25,305 nucleotides of DNA, taken from a virus. Of this stretch, positions 1-5,262 are shown one piece after another. The position numbers and the translations under genes are program-made. A model generated the notes under the pieces. That model saw only the letters and a program-made list of their open reading frames with translations, was not told where the DNA came from and did not search any database. The stretch is from the IMG/VR virus record IMGVR_UViG_3300021373_001110, positions 1 through 25,305 of that record; one strand, given 5' to 3'. Numbering within the stretch: the stretch's first letter is position 1; each line of letters opens with the position of its first letter.

Positions 1-110
1 TCAACACCGTCGATTAAAGCGCTGCCCTTTCGGTCAGGATGCGTTTCTGTTTCTTTTTTTTCGTTAACAAACATAGCGCCAGTGTTATCTTTTTGCTCGT
101 AATTACTCAT
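1..110 (-). CDS. Small phage protein, N-terminal part only (runs off window)
   Basis: Only the first 36 codons lie in the window; the 3' end is beyond position 1. The ATG at 110-108 overlaps the TGA stop of the upstream nuclease gene in an ATGA junction, which fixes the start and points to translational coupling. The visible peptide is hydrophilic and charged. It begins MSNYEQKDNTGAMF and continues with a lysine/glutamate run and then HPDRKGSALIDGV. I recall similar short openings in small uncharacterised proteins next to recombination or replication genes of marine phages, but I cannot assign a function. It belongs to the same operon as the annealing protein and the exonuclease. Coding status is fairly secure; function is unknown. 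Confidence 0.7.
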   Translation of the reverse strand, partial: MSNYEQKDNTGAMFVNEKKETETHPDRKGSALIDGV

Positions 111-877
111 ACTAATTTCTCCAGTTTTGGTTCATAGTTTTTCGATAGCTTCCAGTATGAAAGCAGGTTTTTAAACATATCACAGTGCTTAACATGCGAT
201 TCTCTATCCCACACGTGATGCATTGCTATAGATGGATCTTCTCGGTCAATAAATACCGATATTCTTACAGGGTCGTCAAACCCCAGGCCCATTGCATAAG
301 CTGAAAGCTGCATGCCATGCTCATCGTACACAAGCTTGGCTGGGTCTTTCCCTTCCAGGTTATCCTTGGTTTTAAAATCCACTACTATCCCATGGGGTGA
401 ATACAGGTCCACCTTTCCGCCAAATCCAAGTGGATGACAAAAAGAGTTTTCCGGCGCCCAGGCTTGATGTGGATATAATCCCTCAAGTATGTAGTTAACA
501 GACTTAAATGGCTGGGTTGTTCTGTCTTCGCACAAAAATCCTCGCTCGATTTCAGCATGTATTTCTGACCCACGGATTGCCGCTCTCATGGATACCTCTT
601 TTGCCGCATCCTTAATTCTGTAAAGGTATGCCTGGTCAGACTCATCGGGACCCTGGTGATAAGCCATAGCAGCTTTTACCGCCTGGTCCACCTTCCAGTT
701 CTCCAGAGCAGGCTTAGCTGCCACCCCCAGGATTGATGTTACCGATGGAACAAGGTCATGCTTTCGAGCGTCACGAAGCGTAGTGTTTCGGACCTTACCG
801 TTAGCACCTTTGACTGTGTAAGCTGGCTGGCCATCGACGTCATACCAATGGCCAGATTCAGCTTTATAACTACTCAC
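107..877 (-). CDS. PD-(D/E)XK exonuclease (Cas4/RecB-like), phage recombination nuclease
   Basis: This 256-residue protein is probably the DNA end-resecting exonuclease that partners the Rad52-type annealing protein encoded just upstream. The PD-(D/E)XK signature is visible. GSEIHAEIE at 103-111 supplies the family's conserved His. GFGGKVDLYS at 151-160 carries the first metal-binding Asp (157). VVDFKTK at 165-171 carries Asp167 and the catalytic Lys169. QLSAY at 190-194 matches the QxxxY motif of RecB/Cas4-type nucleases. The start is GTG at 877. It overlaps the upstream stop (TAG, 872-870) by 8 bases, and no ATG occurs before residue 97, well inside the protein. The ribosome-binding site is weak (GGGCGG), so expression probably depends on coupling. 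The nuclease class is well supported; the polarity and the pairing with the annealing protein are inferred from context. Confidence 0.85.
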   Translation of the reverse strand: MSSYKAESGHWYDVDGQPAYTVKGANGKVRNTTLRDARKHDLVPSVTSILGVAAKPALENWKVDQAVKAAMAYHQGPDESDQAYLYRIKDAAKEVSMRAAIRGSEIHAEIERGFLCEDRTTQPFKSVNYILEGLYPHQAWAPENSFCHPLGFGGKVDLYSPHGIVVDFKTKDNLEGKDPAKLVYDEHGMQLSAYAMGLGFDDPVRISVFIDREDPSIAMHHVWDRESHVKHCDMFKNLLSYWKLSKNYEPKLEKLV

Positions 878-1256
878 TTGGAACCGCCCAGGATGGCATA
901 TTAATTCGCGTAGCGCCTTTCAGGTAATAAAGATATCTACCAATGCCAAACTTGACTGCAGCACGCTTGAATGCATCAGACATGCCGCCCTTCTCACCTT
1001 CAATGCTTGTGTCGCCAGCGCCGTCACACTTGGTAACCCACTCACCATCAACACGGATTGAAAGGTAGCAGATGATACGACCATGGCACTCTTCGTATCG
1101 GTCCTGCCAGTTCTCAGTGCCTACAACATCATCCAGGCGCTTCATTACATCACGCGCATTAATGTAAGCCAGCTCCCTACCACCCCCGCCCTGCCGCCAG
1201 CTCAGCTGACGGACTTCGAATGGCGCTTTGAGTTTAGCTTGAATATCATTCCACAT
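870..1256 (-). CDS. Rad52/Rad22-family single-strand annealing protein
   Basis: This 128-residue protein resembles the N-terminal annealing domain of Rad52/Rad22. Such proteins form rings that anneal complementary single strands during phage recombination and replication. The family pattern is clear: AYINARDVMKRLDDVVG, then a Trp and an acidic stretch, a central strand pair ending in WVTKCDGAGD, and the signature EKGGMSDAFKRAAVKFGIGR followed by YLYYL. The length is short and lacks any C-terminal extension, as is usual for phage members. I chose ATG at 1256 because it has a strong GGGGGAG site 6 bases upstream; a longer reading from 1331 has no such support and would overlap the upstream gene heavily. 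The first bases overlap the upstream 74-residue gene by 11 bases. The exonuclease follows directly, giving the usual annealase-nuclease pair. Confidence 0.87.
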   Translation of the reverse strand: MWNDIQAKLKAPFEVRQLSWRQGGGGRELAYINARDVMKRLDDVVGTENWQDRYEECHGRIICYLSIRVDGEWVTKCDGAGDTSIEGEKGGMSDAFKRAAVKFGIGRYLYYLKGATRINMPSWAVPSE

Positions 1257-1470
1257 AATTTGCTCCCCCTTCGGTTGCGTACCAGCCATCACACTCAGCC
1301 TGGGCGTACAGGTTTCCGTACTCCAGGTCATATGCTTCGGGCATGCCGACGCGCCATGGCTTGCTGTGTTTAAAATCGAGTCGAGCTATCAAGCGGTAAA
1401 AAGACATGCGTCTATCTTCTTGCTCGGCTGCCGCCTGCTCGTAAGCTTGGATAAGGTCTTTCTCAGTCAT
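1246..1470 (-). CDS. Hypothetical 74-residue early protein
   Basis: I do not recognise this family. It is a small, soluble-looking, acidic protein with no membrane segment. An N-terminal helix rich in Glu, Ala and Gln leads into an Arg/Lys-rich middle. The C-terminus is aromatic, with several Tyr, Trp and Gly residues. The ATG at 1470 has a GAGG site 8 bases upstream. It overlaps the annealing-protein gene by 11 bases, so the two are probably translated in a coupled way. It is the second gene behind the promoter near 1818-1846, separated from the first by a GC-rich hairpin. Its position suggests an accessory role in recombination or host takeover, but nothing in the sequence shows this. Confidence 0.7.
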   Translation of the reverse strand: MTEKDLIQAYEQAAAEQEDRRMSFYRLIARLDFKHSKPWRVGMPEAYDLEYGNLYAQAECDGWYATEGGANYVE

Positions 1471-1491
1471 TAGATTGTCCTCTTTATGAAT

Positions 1492-1507
1492 GCCCCCCGC
1501 AGGGGGC
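1492..1507 (-). other. GC-rich RNA hairpin between early genes
   Basis: The bases form GCCCCC-TGCG-GGGGGC on the transcribed strand, a perfect 6-bp stem with a 4-base loop. It sits 7 bases after the TAA stop of the 89-residue gene and about 13 bases before the GAGG site of the next gene. No T-tract follows it, so it is not a standard intrinsic terminator. It could be an RNA processing or stability element that separates expression of the two cistrons. Confidence 0.5.
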
Positions 1508-1514
1508 GATTGAA

Positions 1515-1784
1515 TTACTGGGCTTCGTATGGAATAACATCAATGCCGTTGCCTGGCTTGAAAACATTGACAACAGTGCAGCCAACATAACCCATGCCTT
1601 GCAGGTTAAAGGAAAAATGATCCTTGATGCTATCGCTGGATGATTTGACCTGGACCATACCTTTGGTCAGGTTGCCAGCTTTACGGATAAGGTGACGAAC
1701 ACCATCTGAATCGACACCTTCAAATCGGTACTTGCCGTTCTTCAGCTCGGTTGCAATGATGCGGTCAATAGAAAAGTTAGACAT
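1515..1784 (-). CDS. Hypothetical 89-residue protein, first gene of the early operon
   Basis: The family is not recognised. The protein is small and mixed alpha/beta by appearance, with short alternating strands (KYRFEGVDSDGVRHLIRKAG, then VQVKSSSD) and a C-terminal strand VGCTVVNVFKPG. It has one Cys and no signal peptide or membrane segment. The ATG at 1784 is preceded by GAGG at a 9-base spacing. It is the first gene downstream of a sigma70-like promoter (TATAAT at 1823-1818), so it should be the most directly expressed member of the recombination operon. First genes of such operons are often small host-interaction or DNA-binding proteins, but this one has no visible motif of either kind. 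Confidence 0.72.
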   Translation of the reverse strand: MSNFSIDRIIATELKNGKYRFEGVDSDGVRHLIRKAGNLTKGMVQVKSSSDSIKDHFSFNLQGMGYVGCTVVNVFKPGNGIDVIPYEAQ

Positions 1785-1817
1785 TTGGTATTTCCTCGTT
1801 TCGTTGAATGAAGCGTC

Positions 1818-1846
1818 ATTATAACGAGATGTATACAGAAATGCAA
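1818..1846 (-). promoter_or_regulatory. Sigma70-type promoter for the recombination operon
   Basis: On the minus strand there is a perfect -10 box TATAAT (1823-1818). It lies 17 bases downstream of TTGCAT (1846-1841), which matches the first three bases of the -35 consensus. The spacer holds the perfect 8-bp palindrome TGTATACA (1837-1830), a possible repressor or activator half-site. The -35 element starts 2 bases after the endolysin stop codon, and the first start codon is 34 bases past the -10 box. Confidence 0.7.
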
Positions 1847-1848
1847 AC

Positions 1849-2190
1849 TCAATAGGTCCAGGATTTACCTACACCATCACGAATATCAACATGCACAAAT
1901 GTTTTGGCAAGCCCTATGCCATTAAATCCCATTTCAAATGCTTTCTTCATGATTAGGTGTGCTTCGGCTGCGCTATTGATTTTAATGTCGGCAGCAATCC
2001 CCTGGGCGTGTGTCCCTGGGCGTGCTTTTCTAGACTCTATAGGGTGGGTGGGATCTCGATATCCGCTGGTGATAATAAACGGTATGCCGCACTGGTGGCG
2101 AAGCTCATCGAGCTTGTTAAGAAAGTCCCAGGACATTTTATTGTTGCCAGTATGCTGGCAGTCGAAGTCCTCTATTTTAAAGTATCTCAT
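1849..2190 (-). CDS. Endolysin: M15-family zinc peptidase
   Basis: This 113-residue protein is a Peptidase_M15_3-type enzyme that should cut peptide cross-bridges of host peptidoglycan (D-Ala-D-Ala carboxypeptidase or L-Ala-D-Glu endopeptidase type). The zinc site is complete. ITSGYRDP at 40-47 leads to THAQGIAAD at 60-68, giving ligands His61 and Asp68. FVHVDI at 98-103 gives His100 and the catalytic acidic partner Asp102. It has no signal peptide and no cell-wall-binding domain, so it needs the holin for release. The ATG at 2190 is preferred over the one at 2214: it has AAGAG 6 bases upstream, starts at the conserved family beginning (MRYFKIEDF), and lies one base after the previous stop. 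It is the last gene of the lysis cassette; a promoter follows immediately. Confidence 0.87.
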   Translation of the reverse strand: MRYFKIEDFDCQHTGNNKMSWDFLNKLDELRHQCGIPFIITSGYRDPTHPIESRKARPGTHAQGIAADIKINSAAEAHLIMKKAFEMGFNGIGLAKTFVHVDIRDGVGKSWTY

Positions 2191-2191
2191 T

Positions 2192-2674
2192 TTAGTCTCT
2201 TTGGTATGGGTCATTTAAGTAGTCAAGTCCACTCCACAGCTCCTCAACCTCACGCTGCAAAAGCTTCATGGTTTTGTCGTATCCCTCAATGTCATTTGCC
2301 AGCAGCTCGGCTTTAGCAACTGTGGCTCGCATTGCTTCAACATTTTTCTCAAGGTCAGTGATCTGTACCCTTAAAGCTAAAAGCTTTTCCTGCTTATCTA
2401 GGACTGTGCTTAGATTGACACCCAGCTCTGCAAGCTTGCTTTTTAACTGGCTTACGTCATTGTCTACAAGCTGCTGCTTTATTAATGATATCTTTTCTTC
2501 AAGTGGTTTAATGTCTGGTATTTCTACGGCTTCTACCGCCGTAAGACGACCGTATAATGAACTAGCTGTCCAAACTCCACCCCCTAAAGTGGTCGAAAGG
2601 CTCAACAAGATGGCTAGATAAACCCCCTTAAATGACCTATTCCCGATTTTTAACTCTGTCTCTTCAAGGCTCAC
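2192..2674 (-). CDS. Single-pass membrane coiled-coil protein, spanin-like candidate
   Basis: This 160-residue protein has a short charged N-terminus and one hydrophobic segment (about residues 18-40, Gly-rich at its end). The rest is a long heptad-like helical region from about 56 to 150, rich in Leu, Glu, Lys and Gln. That is the N-in, periplasm-out layout of inner-membrane spanins (Rz-type). Its place directly before the endolysin agrees with this. No outer-membrane spanin lipoprotein is visible nearby, so the assignment stays tentative; a structural or holin-modulating role is possible. The start is GTG at 2674, in a GTGA overlap with the upstream stop. No ATG occurs before residue 115, so this start is well constrained. 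It ends one base before the endolysin start. Confidence 0.55.
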   Translation of the reverse strand: MSLEETELKIGNRSFKGVYLAILLSLSTTLGGGVWTASSLYGRLTAVEAVEIPDIKPLEEKISLIKQQLVDNDVSQLKSKLAELGVNLSTVLDKQEKLLALRVQITDLEKNVEAMRATVAKAELLANDIEGYDKTMKLLQREVEELWSGLDYLNDPYQRD

Positions 2675-3492
2675 TGTGCGTACTCGCAGTTAATATTTTG
2701 TACTAGACAGTCATAACCGTACTGGGTCGGACCGTTGGTGTAAAACTCGCTTTGCTGGCCTAGTGACAAAACCTCGCTTTCACTTAGATACAAGTCCAAG
2801 CCAAAATTGCTACCGTTCACAAATACGGCTGTAGCGTTGCCGGTCATCCAGGAAACCTTCACCCACTGCTGTCCAGCATCATACGATAACGAAGCTGTCT
2901 CAAAGTTTGAGTTGTTGTTTTCCGCACCCTGCTGCAAAAACGTAGTCGCTTCTTTGTTTGCTGCGACGCCAAGATACGCTCCCGCATTGTTGCTGTGGGT
3001 CTCTATATCATCCAAAGATTGATTGTAGGTATTTACGGTTTCCTGGCTTATCTGCAGGTCGTTTGCCAATGTGTAGTCCTGGACCGCAGCTCGGTCATCC
3101 GGGGTCTGAGCCTGGTCAGCCATATCATTGACTTGAATCACTGTGCTAAGCTCCATTACAGCTCCTGTAAAGCTGTCTACGGCGTCGTGCATTTGATCCA
3201 ACTCAGAGTATGCCATGTCTTCTAAAAACGTCTGAGCGTCGCCATATGGCATGTAATTGGCCATTGAAGCCAATGCGCTATTGTATGCGTCTACTTGCTG
3301 CTGGGAAATATGCGCTGACGTAGATAGTCCGGGTGCGCCAATGTTTCCATTGTTAACTATAGCTGCGCCGACAAGCATCACGCCACGGTCAATCTGCGAT
3401 ACCAGGCTGGATGACGTATTTAATAAATCATCAATTTCGCTTGCTTGTACGGAACCGATCAGAAACGCTAATACCGCTATCTTCATTCTCAT
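2671..3492 (-). CDS. Exported protein of unknown function, lysis region
   Basis: This 273-residue protein opens with a classic Sec signal peptide: MRMK, hydrophobic IAVLAFLIGS, and a likely cut after VQA at residue 17. The mature part is mainly helical and acidic, with many Asp, Gln and Asn, from about 18 to 190. A beta-rich C-terminal part follows (WVKVSWMTGNATAVFVNG region, about 210-245). The last 12 residues hold two Cys (262, 269), a likely disulfide loop. The family is not recognised. I chose ATG at 3492 because AGGTGG lies 8 bases upstream; the longer GTG reading at 3504 lacks such a site. Its first 62 bases overlap the upstream exported protein gene in another frame. Between the holins and the endolysin, a periplasmic or envelope-acting role is likely. 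Host exclusion or a spanin substitute are possibilities only. Confidence 0.72.
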   Translation of the reverse strand: MRMKIAVLAFLIGSVQASEIDDLLNTSSSLVSQIDRGVMLVGAAIVNNGNIGAPGLSTSAHISQQQVDAYNSALASMANYMPYGDAQTFLEDMAYSELDQMHDAVDSFTGAVMELSTVIQVNDMADQAQTPDDRAAVQDYTLANDLQISQETVNTYNQSLDDIETHSNNAGAYLGVAANKEATTFLQQGAENNNSNFETASLSYDAGQQWVKVSWMTGNATAVFVNGSNFGLDLYLSESEVLSLGQQSEFYTNGPTQYGYDCLVQNINCEYAQ

Positions 3493-4051
3493 TGGGAGTG
3501 CCACCTATGTTTAGCAATTGCTTATAGTAGTCCTCTCGTTCTTGATAGTCGGGTATATATAGATCCGGGTTGGACTTCATCACCAAGTATGCACGCTTGC
3601 CAACTACAAGCTTTCCGTTGCTTAGTACCGGACACGGGGTTCCACTAACAAACATGCTTAACCAGGTAGCATTATTCTGGCATAACCTACCAATACTGGC
3701 TACCTTCATACCGACGTCGAACAGCATCTTAGCGTCACGACGTCTATTGCAGTCTTCATCTACCTTATACTTGCCGGAAGCGTAACCAAAAACCCCGGTC
3801 TGTAGAGATCCTGAAGTGCCTTTTAAGCAGGTCTCCAGGCCACTTGACAAATAGCTGCTGGATATAGCGCTAGAAACCGGGATCTCGCTAGAGGACCCGG
3901 CTCCGTTGTACGTATTGCTTACAGACTTATCTTCTGTGTTGTTGTGGCTATTGACCGTACTGTTTTCTGCGTTCGTATTCAAGCTGCCATCTTGTGTGGT
4001 CCCGGCAAATATAGATCCCGAAAGAAAACACAGAAAAAGCAGCCAGTACAT
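3431..4051 (-). CDS. Exported cysteine-containing protein of unknown function, lysis region
   Basis: This 206-residue protein starts with a signal peptide (MYWLLFLCFLSGSIFAG, likely cut near residue 16-17). A Ser/Asn/Thr-rich low-complexity linker to about residue 65 comes next, then a compact domain with four Cys (75, 101, 124, 140), enough for two disulfides. The C-terminus is charged and probably disordered. The central part (DAKMLFDVGMKVASIGRLC) looks helical. I recall similar sequences among uncultured marine phages, always without a function. I chose ATG at 4051 because it overlaps the upstream stop as TAATG and puts the signal peptide at the N-terminus; the longer reading from 4135 buries it. 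There is no lipobox, so it is not an obvious lipoprotein. It overlaps the next exported gene by 62 bases. Confidence 0.72.
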   Translation of the reverse strand: MYWLLFLCFLSGSIFAGTTQDGSLNTNAENSTVNSHNNTEDKSVSNTYNGAGSSSEIPVSSAISSSYLSSGLETCLKGTSGSLQTGVFGYASGKYKVDEDCNRRRDAKMLFDVGMKVASIGRLCQNNATWLSMFVSGTPCPVLSNGKLVVGKRAYLVMKSNPDLYIPDYQEREDYYKQLLNIGGTPNENEDSGISVSDRFRTSKRN

Positions 4052-4422
4052 TACTTCCGCAGATCCATTATCTTGCTTACGCCACGGATACCAAAGCTGC
4101 TGGATATAGCAATAAACAGCAAATACTGATACCACTCTGGCAGCTCAGATAACGCATTAAACCCTAGATGTACTCGGTCAATTATGGATGTGTCGTTTGC
4201 AATAATTGCATATCCAACCATAAACACAGGTATCGAAAGCACAATGGTCCAAAATTCATCTTTCCAGGATGTGGCAGATGCATCCGCCATCTTACTTTCC
4301 CAGTCAGCATCATTTTGTATTACAGACATTTTTGCCTGGTGCTTAGCCTGCTTTTCTTCCGCCTTGTTTTTAAAGTAGCCAGTTACTAATCCAGTTACTG
4401 GACCTATTAAGCTACTTAACAC
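4051..4422 (-). CDS. Holin-like protein (3TM-type holin family)
   Basis: This 123-residue protein resembles the small holins grouped as holin_3TM/GTA-type. An amphipathic, moderately hydrophobic N-terminus leads to a charged Lys/Gln/Ala stretch, then SWKDEFWTI followed by a membrane segment (about 57-75). LGFNALSELPEWYQ precedes a second membrane segment (about 97-112) and a basic tail. The Trp-Lys-Asp-Glu start of the first segment and the Leu-Pro-Glu-Trp-Tyr motif before the second are typical of this family as I remember it. Such proteins form lesions that let the endolysin reach the cell wall. The start is GTG at 4422, overlapping the upstream 55-residue holin-like gene by 11 bases with no clear ribosome-binding site, which suggests coupled translation. 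The exact membrane topology is inferred. Confidence 0.7.
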   Translation of the reverse strand: MLSSLIGPVTGLVTGYFKNKAEEKQAKHQAKMSVIQNDADWESKMADASATSWKDEFWTIVLSIPVFMVGYAIIANDTSIIDRVHLGFNALSELPEWYQYLLFIAISSSFGIRGVSKIMDLRK

Positions 4423-4579
4423 GGTTAGTCAGCTCGCGTACTGTTTCTGATTCCCAAATACGGATGCCAAACCAGACAATACTAAACAAACCAGCAACAG
4501 GTGGAACCCACAATGCCCAGGCAGCAACAGCTGTTGATCCAGCTGCAATGTCAATCATTTCTTTAGTTTCTTCAACCAT
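4412..4579 (-). CDS. Small membrane protein, putative holin (55 residues)
   Basis: This short gene encodes 55 residues, beginning MVEETKEMIDIAAGSTAVAA. A hydrophobic, Trp-rich stretch runs from about residue 11 to 42 with a central Pro-Pro, and the C-terminus is charged (WESETVRELTNRVK). The Pro-Pro splits the hydrophobic stretch, so it may form a hairpin of two short helices or a single long one. The ATG at 4579 has a strong GGAG site 7 bases upstream. Comparable short membrane proteins next to phage endolysins are usually called holins; I believe this type recurs in marine podoviruses. It overlaps the second holin-like gene by 11 bases. One of the two may act as the pore former and the other as a regulator (antiholin), but the sequence does not tell which. 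Confidence 0.7.
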   Translation of the reverse strand: MVEETKEMIDIAAGSTAVAAWALWVPPVAGLFSIVWFGIRIWESETVRELTNRVK

Positions 4580-4590
4580 TGGATTTCTCC

Positions 4591-4974
4591 TTATACCTGG
4601 CCAGTGCCGGGAACAACATAAATAAATGTTGATGACCCGCTGGCTGTCCGATGCCCACCAATAACAATGTTAGGTATCAATCTGTATACCGCTGAAGAAT
4701 TTGGCGGAACCTGGAAGGTATTTGCCTGATTTGTGAAGCCGGACTTTAGATATGCTCCCAGCTCAGCAGCTCCGTCAACACCCTCGTGCGCTAAATAACC
4801 AATCTGGACCCAATCATCGTTTGGGTTAGTAATTAAATACTCAGCCAAGTCCTGCTGCCCATCATAATATGGGCAATGCACGCCAAGCTCAGTGCCGCCT
4901 GCAGATGATGGTCGCGTATCAATAGGGACTTGGTTACCCATTGGGGTAAAAGGATACATTGAAGTTGTTGGCAT
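4591..4974 (-). CDS. Hypothetical 127-residue protein, possibly virion-associated
   Basis: The family is not recognised. The protein is beta-rich and Gly/Pro/Thr-rich, without signal peptide or membrane segment. It reads like a small jelly-roll or immunoglobulin-like structural domain: strands WVQIGYLA, TFQVPPNSSAVYRLIP and STFIYVVPG alternate with turns. The ATG at 4974 is preferred over an upstream reading at 5010 because AGGAG lies 7 bases before it. The start lies one base after the stop of the 81-residue gene upstream. Its place between the tailspike and the holins, and its composition, would fit a minor virion or tail-tip protein. That is inference; a role in lysis cannot be excluded. 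Confidence 0.65.
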   Translation of the reverse strand: MPTTSMYPFTPMGNQVPIDTRPSSAGGTELGVHCPYYDGQQDLAEYLITNPNDDWVQIGYLAHEGVDGAAELGAYLKSGFTNQANTFQVPPNSSAVYRLIPNIVIGGHRTASGSSTFIYVVPGTGQV

Positions 4975-4975
4975 T

Positions 4976-5221
4976 TTATTGCTCCTGTAATGTTGTTTGA
5001 TAGGCAGCAATAACAGATTCCGTATGCACTAAAGCGCAAACACCTTGCACCTCTGCACTTTCTGCGGAATAGTCTTCGCCTGGGTTAATAGTTTTACGGC
5101 TGTAGCTTGAGGATAATTCAACACCATCTTCTATAACAGCGGTTTTTGTTCTAACAAGCACAAACTTGTGCTCACCTACGATTTCAATTTTGTCTTCGGT
5201 TATTACTTTTTCTAAAGCCAT
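4976..5221 (-). CDS. Hypothetical 81-residue protein after the tailspike
   Basis: This small acidic protein starts MALEKVITEDKIEIVGEHKF and continues with VLVRTKTAVIEDGVELSSSY, a run of beta-type alternation ending in a turn. A motif TINPGEDYSAESAEVQ is followed by a C-terminal helix ending in QTTLQEQ. I recall this type (an EDKIEIVG..VQVRT opening and NPGxDYS) as common just downstream of tail fibre genes in marine phages, with no known role. I chose ATG at 5221 because AGGTG lies 6 bases upstream; the GTG at 5230 falls inside that site. It follows the tailspike gene after 41 bases and abuts the 127-residue gene, so it is probably translated with it. Confidence 0.7.
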   Translation of the reverse strand: MALEKVITEDKIEIVGEHKFVLVRTKTAVIEDGVELSSSYSRKTINPGEDYSAESAEVQGVCALVHTESVIAAYQTTLQEQ

Positions 5222-5262
5222 TTTTTTCACCTGTCAGTGCCCGGAATCCACCGTGCATATGG

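Noticed and set aside
4052-4135. Upstream start at 4135 for the first exported protein
   Set aside because: It would bury the clear signal peptide 28 residues inside and overlap the holin gene by 85 bases.
5238-5257. Hairpin TGC-CGG...CCG-GCA after the tailspike gene
   Set aside because: The stem is short with a mismatch and no T-tract follows on the minus strand, so it does not support a terminator.
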